A stretch of DNA of 64,000 nt from Saprospiraceae bacterium (GTDB lineage: Bacteria > Bacteroidota > Bacteroidia > Chitinophagales > Saprospiraceae): NCBI GenBank assembly GCA_016714085.1, contig JADJNW010000011.1:124001-188000 (forward strand). The letters are read 5' to 3'. This document shows, piece after piece, positions 1 through 7,158 of this stretch (its first letter is position 1; each line of letters begins with the position of its first letter). The translations under genes and the position numbers were made by a program. Below the pieces are notes generated by a model. That model saw only the letters and a program-made list of their open reading frames with translations. It ran no database searches and was not told where the DNA came from.

Positions 1-1
1 C

Positions 2-607
2 TTTTACGATTGGGATTATTACTCCAAAAACCTGATCGAAATTCCGATGGTATGGCATGGCGGCTTGGCCAGTCATGGCGGGGCGATCGGCGTCATTCTT
101 GCCTTATGGATATTTTCGGTGCGCGTTTCCAAAAAGTCTATCCTCTGGATTCTGGATAAGGTCGTAGTGCCTACGGCCTTGGCGGGTTGTTTTATTCGTC
201 TCGGCAATTTGATGAATTCCGAAATCGTAGGCAAACCAGCAAATGTAGCATGGGCTTTTATTTTCACGCGATTACAAAATGATCCCGATTTAGAAAATCC
301 TTTAGCACCGCGCCACCCAGTCCAATTATATGAATCGCTTAGCTACCTCGCAATATTTTTTATCCTGTATTACGTTTATTGGAGAACCAACAAGCGCGAA
401 AAGCCCGGTTATATCTTTGGTTTATTCCTGGCGCTGGTTTTTGGGGTGCGCATTGTATGGGAATATTTCAAAGAAAGCCAGGGTGGCATCGAAAGTAGCT
501 TTGGCAATGTGATGAGTACCGGGCAGCTGCTGAGCGTGCCATTTGTATTGATAGGGCTATATTTTATGTTTCGCAAAAATCCCGGAATTTCTGCAACTAA
601 AAAATAA
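2..607 (+). CDS. lgt: Prolipoprotein diacylglyceryl transferase, 5'-truncated
   Basis: Inner-membrane enzyme that moves diacylglycerol from phosphatidylglycerol to the lipobox cysteine of prolipoproteins, the first step of lipoprotein maturation. The reading frame is open from base 2, so the start lies before the window. Visible Lgt signatures are HGGLASHGGAIG near the start, RLGNLMNSEIVG (the Lgt signature region with the conserved Arg), RHPVQLYE and the late GxRxxxEYFKE stretch. Several hydrophobic segments fit its multi-pass topology. About the first third is missing. The next gene starts inside its stop codon (TAATG), implying co-translation. Identification is secure from motifs. Confidence 0.95.
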   Translation, partial: FYDWDYYSKNLIEIPMVWHGGLASHGGAIGVILALWIFSVRVSKKSILWILDKVVVPTALAGCFIRLGNLMNSEIVGKPANVAWAFIFTRLQNDPDLENPLAPRHPVQLYESLSYLAIFFILYYVYWRTNKREKPGYIFGLFLALVFGVRIVWEYFKESQGGIESSFGNVMSTGQLLSVPFVLIGLYFMFRKNPGISATKK

Positions 608-1500
608 TGAAAATGATGCTAAGTCTCACCTTTGTTCTGGCGAGCTGCATTTTCTGCACTTTGTCCGAACCCTCTGCCATTGGTTATGATTTGAATGCAC
701 CCGACCAAAGTTTTGTGATGCACAAAAAACTGATGGAAATCTCAGGTTTGGGATTAAGCGCTGATGAAAAAAGCCTGGTAGCAGTACAAGATGAGGATGG
801 TATTGTATTTTTTATTAATATCACAACTGGAAAGATTGAGCGGGAAGTAGAATTTCAGGATAAAGGTGATTATGAAGGTGTAGAAATGGTGGGCAAAGAT
901 ATTTTTGTGGTAAAAAGTACCGGCACGATTTATAAAATTTCTCCAAGTGATGGTAAATACGATAAAGTTGAAAAGTTCAATTTTTTCCTCAATGAAGAAA
1001 ACGATGTAGAAGGATTGACCTATGATGCAGCGAACCATCGCCTGCTGCTGGCCTGCAAAGCCAAAGCCGGACAGGGCAAGGATTTCAAGATGAAAAAGGG
1101 CATTTATGGTTTTGATTTGACCACTATGACTTTAGGAGAGGCGCCTGTATTTACAGTGAGTTTGGAAGATGTGCTGGCTTATCTCAGTAATGCTGCTTAC
1201 GTAGCAGACAAAGATCAATTGCTGGAGCGATTTGACAAAACCGCCGATGAATTTGCTTTTGCGCCTTCTTCGGTCGCCATTCATCCGATTACCGGACAAA
1301 TTTATATTCTTTCTTCAGTGGGTAAGTTATTGATTGTCATTGATAAAGATAGTCAAATTTTACATATTGAAAAATTGAAGAAAAAGCTGCACACGCAACC
1401 CGAAGGTATTTGCTTTGACAAAACTGGTACGATGTATATTTCCAATGAGGGTAAGGACGATGATCCAGGTAAAATTCTCGTTTTTAAAATGAAAGGTTAG
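607..1500 (+). CDS. SdiA-regulated-like secreted beta-propeller protein
   Basis: A 297-residue exported protein. An N-terminal hydrophobic stretch with cysteines (residues 1-20) looks like a signal sequence, possibly lipoprotein-type although no clean lipobox is visible. The body has the repeated blade pattern of the SdiA-regulated (YjiK-like) propellers, for example SGLGLSADEKSLVAVQDEDG, DYEGVEMVGKDIFVVKSTG and a late PEGICFDKTGTMYISNEG. These proteins resemble NHL/phytase-like propellers; their function is not established. The start codon overlaps the lgt stop, so the two are translationally coupled. Family membership is inferred from motif pattern. Confidence 0.7.
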   Translation: MKMMLSLTFVLASCIFCTLSEPSAIGYDLNAPDQSFVMHKKLMEISGLGLSADEKSLVAVQDEDGIVFFINITTGKIEREVEFQDKGDYEGVEMVGKDIFVVKSTGTIYKISPSDGKYDKVEKFNFFLNEENDVEGLTYDAANHRLLLACKAKAGQGKDFKMKKGIYGFDLTTMTLGEAPVFTVSLEDVLAYLSNAAYVADKDQLLERFDKTADEFAFAPSSVAIHPITGQIYILSSVGKLLIVIDKDSQILHIEKLKKKLHTQPEGICFDKTGTMYISNEGKDDDPGKILVFKMKG

Positions 1501-1564
1501 AACTGTTCATTGGCTTCCTTGTTCCATAATTAAGTATTTGAAACAATGCAGCAAAAGCTTGCAT

Positions 1565-1644
1565 AATTTAGACAATTGCCTGAATTTCGCGGTGCAATTT
1601 CAATGCTATGTCTAAAGTCTATTGTCTAAAATCTAACATCTAAA
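1565..1644. repeat. Heptad-phased tract with inverted partner, before sucB
   Basis: Positions 1610-1644 read as five consecutive seven-base units of the form RTCTAAA/GTCTATT, ending just before the sucB start at 1649. The segment 1565-1576 is the reverse complement of the part around 1621-1632, allowing a hairpin. This is one member of a family of seven-base-phased intergenic tracts found through the window. Confidence 0.6.
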
Positions 1645-1648
1645 ATAA

Positions 1649-2890
1649 ATGAGCGTTGTAGAAATGAAGGTTCCCGTCATTGGCGAATCTATCAACGAAG
1701 TTACCTTGTCGCAATGGCTGAAAAAAGATGGTGAATACGTGAATCGCGATGAGCCCATCTGCGAATTTGAGTCAGATAAAGCCACTTTGGAATTCCCGGC
1801 GGAAGCATCCGGCAAGTTGATTCATGTAGCAAAAGAAGGTGATGACCTTGCCATCGGCGCTTTAGTAGCAAAAATTGATACCAGTGTTGCCAAAGAAAAT
1901 GGCGCTTCCAAGCCTGCCGATCCTTCCCCAAAAGCTGAACCCGACAAAAAGCAAGAACCTACCAGTTCTTACGCTACTGGACACCCATCACCGGCAGCAG
2001 CCAAGATTTTGAAGGAAAATGAGGTGACAACTTCGGAAGTGAAAGGCAGTGGTAAAGATGGCCGCATCACCAAAGAAGACGCTCAAAAAGCAATAGAAGC
2101 CAAGCAATCAGTGCCCGTTCCACAGCCTGAAGCCAAGAAGGAGACGCCAGCACCACAAGCAGTTGTATTCCGCCCTTCAGATTCATTTAGTCGGGAAGTT
2201 TCTCGCAAGAAAATGAGCCGGATGCGTCGTACTATTGCCAAACGCTTGGTAAGTGCGAAGAACGAAACGGCTATGCTTACGACGTTCAACGAAATTGATA
2301 TGACCGAAGTGATGGCACTGCGCACCAGATACAATGAGCGTTTTGAGAAGAAATATGGCATCAAGCTCGGTTTTATGTCTTTGTTTGCGAAAGCTTGCGC
2401 CAAAGTGTTATTGGAAATGCCCGATGTGAACGCGCAAATTGATGGGGAGGAATTGGTATATCACAATTTTGTGGATATTTCCTTCGCTATTTCTACACCA
2501 AATGGCTTGGTCGTACCTCCGATTCACAATATCGAGTCTTTGTCTTATGCAGAAATCGAATTCAAACTAAAAGAACTCGCCGACAAAGCGCGCAAAGGCA
2601 CTTTATCCTTAGATGAAATGCAGGGTGGAACATTTACAATTACGAATGGCGGGGTGTTTGGCTCGCTGATGAGTACGCCGATTATCAATGAACCGCAATC
2701 CGCAATCCTTGGAATGCACGCTATCAAAGAGCGCCCAGTGGTGGTGAATGGCGAGATCAAAATCCGCCCGATGATGTATGTGGCATTGTCTTATGACCAC
2801 CGCGTGATTGATGGTAGTTCTTCGGTTACTTTTCTTGTGAAAGTGAAAAACTTATTGGAAGATCCAGGAGCGATGTTTCTGGATTTATAA
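1649..2890 (+). CDS. sucB: 2-oxoglutarate dehydrogenase E2, dihydrolipoyllysine succinyltransferase
   Basis: E2 core of the 2-oxoglutarate dehydrogenase complex, transferring succinyl groups from lipoamide to CoA in the TCA cycle. Order of domains: N-terminal lipoyl domain (about 1-77) with the lipoylated Lys in EFESDKATLEFPAEASG; a Pro/Lys/Glu-rich linker; an E3/E1-binding domain (about 112-150, SPAAAKILKEN...GKDGRITKEDA); then the CAT domain ending in SYDHRVIDGSS with the catalytic His and Asp. At 413 residues it has the usual single-lipoyl length. The usual partner sucA is not adjacent. A succinyltransferase is favoured over a pyruvate or branched-chain E2 by overall pattern. Confidence 0.92.
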   Translation: MSVVEMKVPVIGESINEVTLSQWLKKDGEYVNRDEPICEFESDKATLEFPAEASGKLIHVAKEGDDLAIGALVAKIDTSVAKENGASKPADPSPKAEPDKKQEPTSSYATGHPSPAAAKILKENEVTTSEVKGSGKDGRITKEDAQKAIEAKQSVPVPQPEAKKETPAPQAVVFRPSDSFSREVSRKKMSRMRRTIAKRLVSAKNETAMLTTFNEIDMTEVMALRTRYNERFEKKYGIKLGFMSLFAKACAKVLLEMPDVNAQIDGEELVYHNFVDISFAISTPNGLVVPPIHNIESLSYAEIEFKLKELADKARKGTLSLDEMQGGTFTITNGGVFGSLMSTPIINEPQSAILGMHAIKERPVVVNGEIKIRPMMYVALSYDHRVIDGSSSVTFLVKVKNLLEDPGAMFLDL

Positions 2891-2946
2891 ATTTAAAATA
2901 GGTGAGACTCAAGAATTCTTAAAATACATTATAACGAAATTTTATT

Positions 2947-2992
2947 AACACATAGGCACATAGCGTTTTTAAAATCTATGTGCCTATGTGTT
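2947..2992. terminator. Perfect 17-bp hairpin between convergent genes
   Basis: Arms 2947-2963 and 2976-2992 are perfect reverse complements around a 12-base AT-rich loop. It lies 57 bases after sucB and before the convergent gene ending at 3107, so it can serve as a two-way transcript end. There is no good U tract. The arms also show seven-base phasing like the dispersed tracts. Confidence 0.6.
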
Positions 2993-3106
2993 GGGATAAA
3001 GTCATAAGAGGTTGTGTAATAAGCTTTTGTTGCAAAGTATTAAATTTCACCTACTTATATCTCACCGCTGAATATTTACTATCTTCTTAGCAATAATCAG
3101 AACCGA

Positions 3107-3562
3107 TTAATTTGCTTCCTTTACCAATTCTACATCCCGCAAAGTATAAATCAGGCGATTGACATCAGAGTCGTTTAATTCCAGCTTGCCCTTGAGCACA
3201 ATCGGATCGGCTGTGTATTTTACTGCTTCTTTGGCGTAAATTTCCATTACTGTTTCCGGGCCGGCGCCACCACAGAAAAAGCACATATTATAAGGATAAG
3301 CCGAGAAAACAAATTCTTTGTGGCTTTTGTAGCCTTCCACAGGGATGACGTAGCCTTTTATCTTAACTTCTTTGCCTGCCAGTTTTTTGATCTCTTCACT
3401 GAATACCGGCACGTCCACTTTGAAGCCGAGCATCTCGTCGTATTGCTTCTTGAAAGTGATTTTTGCCAGGGTTTTCCAGACATTTTCAGCTGCCTGGGCA
3501 GAAGCACCTATGCTGACGAACAAAAACGAAAATATTGCTGCAATTGCGATCAGATTTTTCAT
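3107..3562 (-). CDS. Secreted DUF3299-like protein
   Basis: A 151-residue protein with a clear signal peptide (residues 1-23, ending ASAQA). The mature part contains KEVKIKGYVIPVEGYKSHKEFVFSA, then a CFFCGGAGPETV segment with two close cysteines, then a beta-rich end (VLKGKLELN...YTLRDVELV). This arrangement resembles the DUF3299 OB-fold-like family, whose function is unknown. The CxxC could bind metal or form a disulfide; that is inference. Single gene, transcribed toward sucB. No operon partner is evident. Confidence 0.65.
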   Translation of the reverse strand: MKNLIAIAAIFSFLFVSIGASAQAAENVWKTLAKITFKKQYDEMLGFKVDVPVFSEEIKKLAGKEVKIKGYVIPVEGYKSHKEFVFSAYPYNMCFFCGGAGPETVMEIYAKEAVKYTADPIVLKGKLELNDSDVNRLIYTLRDVELVKEAN

Positions 3563-3654
3563 GCTTACTATACTTTTTTAATTTAAAGCCTCTAAGTTAA
3601 CGCTATTGGCGATAAAAATTCATTTAAGAACTTGTTAAAACCTAATATAAATCG

Positions 3655-4647
3655 CTATTCGAGTCGAATAATTTTTTCAAATGTGCTTTCTGGAACTTTC
3701 AAGAGTCCACTTTTTGGTAATCTTTTGAGCAATTCTTTCCAATCTTTATCTTTTTTGAAAATAACTTGAAACATGGGCATTGCTTCTTCCGTTCTGCCAA
3801 TATTTGCCAGATTTACTGCTGTCCAGAATTTCATTTCCAGGTTTTCAGGGAACATTTTACTGGCTGCGCCATACGATTGCAAAGCTTCCTGAATTTTACC
3901 TTCTTCCATTTGCACATCGCCGCGATTCATATACTCGTAAGCTCGATGTACTTTGAGCAGGCGCTTGATTTCGGTGATAGGTGCCTCGTGATCATCCACA
4001 CGCAAGTCCACTTTACGATCTATCCAGGGTTTTCCTGTTGCTTGGCCGCTGACCACAAGCAAAGCAGCCGATTGTTGTCCTCTAATATCGCCTCCGACTT
4101 CTTGTGCTGCTTCCAAGGCTGCCACCAAGCGTTCTGCCAAAGGCTGCCCCTTGGATGCTTCAAATGCCACTGCCATTGCCGACCATACTTGATCGTTTTT
4201 CATCATATTTGCCTGAGTGGCGTAATTATCACCGAGCCAATGCCCGGCAGCTTCAATGCAGTGCTCTCCTGAGAAAGTTGCGGCATTACCCTTTGCATCC
4301 ACGATGCCCAATTGCCGGAACGCGCTTCCTTTATCTTCTGCAATTAGCTTCTCCAGCGTTTCTTTTGCAGACATTCCTTGTTTCATCAAGGATAATCCCT
4401 TCGGTCCAAATTCAGGATTCACAAAAGATTGCGTAGCAATGACGCCGACTCCAGCTTCGCCCCAAGCGACAACTGTACCCACTGAGAACCAATGCGATTG
4501 CACCGCGACACCCATGTCGCCCGTGGTAGGATCATAAGCTACAATGGAAAAGGTATGTGCTAAAGGCTGTTCGCCATAAATGGAAGGTTTTTGTGCAAAT
4601 AAGCACAACGACAGACAGGCTGCCACTAAGGTTAGCGTAAATTTCAT
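3655..4647 (-). CDS. Secreted DUF1028 (Ntn-hydrolase-like) protein with TPR tail
   Basis: The start at 4647 is chosen because residues from there (MKFTLTLVAACLSLCLFAQ) form a clean signal peptide; a longer open frame to 4719 would place extra charged residues before it. The mature N-terminus HTFSIVAYDPTTGDMGVAVQS opens a DUF1028 domain (about 28-230), a family with a predicted Ntn-hydrolase fold and no firmly assigned substrate. Residues about 240-320 contain helical TPR-like repeats (AYEYMNRGDVQMEEGKIQEAL...). It sits 69 bases downstream of the ABC permease and may be in the same transcript. Confidence 0.8.
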   Translation of the reverse strand: MKFTLTLVAACLSLCLFAQKPSIYGEQPLAHTFSIVAYDPTTGDMGVAVQSHWFSVGTVVAWGEAGVGVIATQSFVNPEFGPKGLSLMKQGMSAKETLEKLIAEDKGSAFRQLGIVDAKGNAATFSGEHCIEAAGHWLGDNYATQANMMKNDQVWSAMAVAFEASKGQPLAERLVAALEAAQEVGGDIRGQQSAALLVVSGQATGKPWIDRKVDLRVDDHEAPITEIKRLLKVHRAYEYMNRGDVQMEEGKIQEALQSYGAASKMFPENLEMKFWTAVNLANIGRTEEAMPMFQVIFKKDKDWKELLKRLPKSGLLKVPESTFEKIIRLE

Positions 4648-4715
4648 GACTAAGAAAAAATTAGTGTAAAAATGTTCTTGACTAAGTGTTTGTACGTTAA
4701 ATCTTGTAAATGGTT

Positions 4716-6037
4716 TCATGATGCCTCTGCTAAAGTATTGGAAATATCTGTGTTGCTTGCTTGTATGGCGGGGATGACCGCTGCTACAAAGCCAATAAAC
4801 AGTGCTGCTCCCAACAAATATAATTCTTCTTTTAGAAAAATCGCACCTGAAAAGGAATAACGATAGGATGTTTTCAAAGCGCCTGCTAAAGTTTCCATAC
4901 CAATATGACTTAATGCGATACCGATCACAAATCCCACGATCGCCAATATAATTCCTTCAAGGATAATTAATAAGAAAATTTTGCTTGGTGAGGAGCCCAT
5001 CACGCGCATAAGCGCCAATTCATATTTGCGTTCTTTGAGAGAAGAATACAATGAAATAAAAACGCTCAAACCCGACACAAAAATAATCACCAAAGCCAAT
5101 ACCCGTAAGGCATCTTCGCCTACGCCCATCATTGCATACAAGCGATTGATCTCAATGGCTGGCGTTGCCGACTGTAAATCCGTGTTTTCGTTAATAGAAC
5201 GCTGCATATTCAAGGCTTGATAATTCCGGGCTTTGAATTGCACCAAAACGAAGTAATTTCCTTCTCCGGGAAATTCAGCAAAGGCGTATTTACATCGCCG
5301 TAATCTTCGTGTTCATGGTGCATTTCAGTCGAGTCATGTGCTTCACTATCATTTCCCACTTCCGAATTCCCACTTCCCTCGGTCTCCGAAGACTCGTCGG
5401 AGGCGGCCTCATGCTCATGCACCAGCCAAGTCGTTTGCGAAGGTGTCAGGATTAACTGATCAATCACCGAACCTGTTGCTTGCAAAATGCCAACCACTAC
5501 AAAAGATTCAGTATCACTGTGTTCTAAATTTTCATCCAACACAAATCCATGCGAGCTAAAAAATTTATCCCCGACGTTGAGATTTAAAGCGGAGGCTACT
5601 TCTGCGCCAAGCGTCACCTCAAAAGGCTTTTCCCATAATTTACCTTTGTCAATCTGCGCATTATATAAGTCCAGTATTGTATGATTCGTTCCTACGATAC
5701 GATAACTTTTATAGCTATCCCCCACCGAAAGCGGCACGGATGTTTTTATCAAAGGATGTCGCGCATTCAAAAACGCTTTAACCTCGTCAATCGAGACATT
5801 ACCTGTCGGAGCATCAATATGATACATATTACATAAAATAAGTTGCAATGGGCTGCCCTTCGCGCCCACCACCAGATCAATGCCCGCCAGATTTTTGTCA
5901 AATTTATCCTGCAACTGCTTGTTCAAAAGTAATAACAACGAAATCAACCCTACCCCCAATGCAAAAAGCACGAGGCTCAATGTCATTGCTAAAGGCTTGT
6001 TTGTCAGGTTTTTCCAACTTAGTTTTAATAAGTTCAT
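4716..6037 (-). CDS. FtsX/MacB-family ABC transporter permease, frameshifted
   Basis: One permease split into two reading frames. The upstream frame (5210-6037) has TM1 near its start and a large periplasmic domain. The downstream frame (4716-5246) carries the three C-terminal TM helices and the KERKYELALMRVMGSS coupling loop typical of FtsX-like permeases. A single missing base near 5264-5271 restores ...NFPGEGNYFVLVQFKARN..., which joins both halves. The periplasmic part contains a 40-residue His/Glu/Asp/Ser-rich loop (HEHEAASDE...MHHEHEDYGD), a possible metal-binding insertion. It pairs with the ATPase at 6141-6767 to form a type VII-like exporter. Substrate unknown. Confidence 0.8.
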
Positions 6038-6065
6038 TATTTTTTATTTGAGGTTTGACGTTTTG

Positions 6066-6131
6066 CCTCCCCTAACCCCTCCAAAGGAGGGGGACACGCT
6101 AGAAAGTCCCCTTTGGGGGGATTTAGGGGGC
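6066..6131. repeat. REP-like GC-rich inverted repeat inside the ABC operon
   Basis: A CCCCTAACCCCTCC/GGAGGGG palindrome followed about 10 bases later by its larger inverted partner (AGTCCCCTTTGGGGGG...AGGGGG). Together they form an inverted repeat with roughly 25-base arms around ACGCTAGAAA. This style of CCCCTAA.../...TTAGGGG element is common between Bacteroidota genes. It fills the gap between the ATPase and permease of one transporter. Confidence 0.75.
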
Positions 6132-6140
6132 ATCTGGCAT

Positions 6141-6767
6141 CTACAAATGTATTTGCTTTTCAAACCGTTCCTTCAATCGCCCATCGTGTGTGACTACCAA
6201 CAGCGTAGCACCTACTGCATTTGCTTCTCGTTCAAGCAGTTGTATTACTTCATTACAATTAATATCATCCAAAGCGGAAGTCGGTTCATCAGCAAGAATC
6301 ACATCCGGTTGGTTCACCAAGGCCCGCGCAATCGCTACTCTTTGCTGCTCCCCCTGGCTCAGACGATCAGGCTTGGATTTTAATTTATGTCCAACATTCA
6401 GATGATTCAACAACTCCGAAATTCTTTCGTAATTAATCTTTAGGCCTGCCAATTGCTGCGCCAATGCCAGGTTTTCCTCAACAGTCAACGCTTTTACAAA
6501 ATGGGATTTTTGAAAAATAATCCCAATATGTTTGCCGCGATATTTGTCTAAAGTGGAAGATGACAGTTTTTCCAAATCTGTTCCTGCAACTTGCACAGAA
6601 CCCCTTTTGGCAGTGAGCAAGCCACCGAGCAAATGTAATAATGTTGTTTTGCCGCTACCTGATTGTCCCAGCAGCAGCCAATGTTCGCCTTTTCCGCAGT
6701 TAATATCAGGGAATTGCAATAGCGTTTTACCGTCGTAGGAATATTGGAGGTCGGATGTTTGTAGCAT
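6141..6767 (-). CDS. ABC transporter ATP-binding protein (LolD/MacB type)
   Basis: A 208-residue nucleotide-binding subunit. It has Walker A GQSGSGKTT (about 33-41), the LSQGEQQRVAIARAL signature (about 137-151), Walker B VILADEPTSAL and the switch His in VVTHD. Its short length and the LIIFQKSHFVKALTVEENLALAQQLAG-type region resemble the LolD/FtsE/MacB ATPase family, which energises FtsX-like permeases without moving substrate through a channel. The permease partner follows at 6037, separated by a REP-like element. The substrate cannot be deduced. Confidence 0.88.
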   Translation of the reverse strand: MLQTSDLQYSYDGKTLLQFPDINCGKGEHWLLLGQSGSGKTTLLHLLGGLLTAKRGSVQVAGTDLEKLSSSTLDKYRGKHIGIIFQKSHFVKALTVEENLALAQQLAGLKINYERISELLNHLNVGHKLKSKPDRLSQGEQQRVAIARALVNQPDVILADEPTSALDDINCNEVIQLLEREANAVGATLLVVTHDGRLKERFEKQIHL

Positions 6768-6868
6768 AGTCGGTTTTTACAGCGTTATTGCAAATATAAT
6801 TGGAACGAGCTTATTTTGAGAAAATAGCGATTTTTTAAATTCCAGTATATTAAAGACAATACTGCTGC

Positions 6869-6899
6869 TTGACTTTTTCAACCGAATGCCGCACTTTTG
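6869..6899 (+). promoter_or_regulatory. Probable promoter P1 of the ileS leader
   Basis: TTG at 6869-6871 and CACTTTTG at 6892-6899 are separated by 20 bases. This matches the Bacteroidota form TTTG-N17-23-TAnnTTTG except for the first base of the -7 box. The expected start is near 6906, 18 bases before the leader ORF. Confidence 0.5.
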
Positions 6900-6923
6900 T
6901 GTTTAGGCTAGAAATTTAGGAAT

Positions 6924-6986
6924 ATGTCTTTTCAGAAAAATATAATTAACAGCATTATTATTATTGGATTGCCGCGCAATCTGTGA
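6924..6986 (+). CDS. Ile-rich leader peptide of ileS
   Basis: ATG at 6924 opens a 20-codon ORF, MSFQKNIINSIIIIGLPRNL, ending at TGA 6984-6986. Six codons are Ile, at residues 7, 8 and 11-14; the last four are consecutive ATT codons at 6954-6965. An in-frame stop (TAG 6909-6911) lies just upstream, so this is the only start. It is below usual gene-caller length. Placement 173 bases before the isoleucyl-tRNA synthetase start, and directly before a terminator with competing hairpins, suggests a sensor peptide: ribosomes pause on the Ile run when charged tRNA-Ile is scarce. Function is inferred from sequence architecture. Confidence 0.8.
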   Translation: MSFQKNIINSIIIIGLPRNL

Positions 6987-7028
6987 GATGCTGTTGATGA
7001 AAAAACGAAAGGCTCTGACAGATTGCGG
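6950..7028 (+). promoter_or_regulatory. Attenuator segments 1-2-3: competing hairpins
   Basis: Segment 1 (6967-6972, GATTGC) pairs perfectly with segment 2 (6976-6981, GCAATC); outer arms CAGCAT 6950-6955 and ATGCTG 6988-6993 close the same stem. Segment 2 extended (6975-6984, CGCAATCTGT) is also a perfect 10-bp complement of segment 3 (7018-7027), which overlaps the left arm and loop of the terminator. Forming 2:3 therefore blocks the terminator. A ribosome stalled on the Ile codons would mask segment 1 and favour 2:3; one reaching the stop codon at 6984 would cover segment 2 and favour termination. Confidence 0.75.
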
Positions 7029-7049
7029 TTTGTCAGAGCCTTTTTGTTT
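7008..7049 (+). terminator. Intrinsic terminator in the ileS leader
   Basis: Left arm 7008-7020 and right arm 7031-7043 are a perfect 13-bp stem (AAAGGCTCTGACA / TGTCAGAGCCTTT) with a 10-base loop, followed by TTTTTGTTT (7041-7049). It lies between the leader ORF and ileS, in the sense direction, which is what an attenuator requires. Confidence 0.85.
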
Positions 7050-7059
7050 GCTATTTTTG
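7029..7059 (+). promoter_or_regulatory. Possible second ileS promoter P2
   Basis: TTTG at 7029-7032 and TATTTTTG at 7052-7059, 19 bases apart, fit the Bacteroidota consensus exactly. The -33 element lies within the terminator stem. If active it would give attenuator-independent basal ileS transcription. It may be coincidence, since T-rich terminator ends create such matches. Confidence 0.35.
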
Positions 7060-7064
7060 CGGCG

Positions 7065-7093
7065 ATTTGGCGCATTTCCAAAATGTGCCAAAT
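7065..7093. repeat. Palindrome with GGCGCATTT core (copy 1)
   Basis: 13-base arms (7065-7077 and 7081-7093) with one wobble position and a 3-base loop. Its core GGCGCATTTnnnAAATGTGCC recurs at 52116-52146, including the same wobble pair. It lies in the 5' untranslated region of ileS. Confidence 0.6.
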
Positions 7094-7113
7094 TTATTAG
7101 AACAAAATTAAAA

Positions 7114-7142
7114 ATCTGCCACACGCTTGAAGTGCGGCAGAT
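7114..7142. repeat. Hairpin just upstream of the ileS start
   Basis: Arms 7114-7124 (ATCTGCCACAC) and 7132-7142 (GTGCGGCAGAT) pair over 11 positions with one mismatch and a 7-base loop. It ends 16 bases before the ATG at 7159 and has no U tract. It could affect translation initiation; no family is recognised. Confidence 0.5.
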
Positions 7143-7158
7143 ATTAAAATTAAATACA

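Noticed and set aside
5338..5684. Plus-strand ORFs opposite the ABC permease
   Set aside because: Shadows of the His/acidic-rich coding sequence on the other strand.
6905..7158. T-box riboswitch before ileS
   Set aside because: No T-box sequence (AGGGUGGNACCGCG-like) or specifier-loop layout is present; the leader fits peptide-based attenuation instead.
6964..7158. N-terminal extension of IleRS in frame
   Set aside because: The extension reads through the terminator and palindrome and has no resemblance to IleRS; family N-termini start near 7159.
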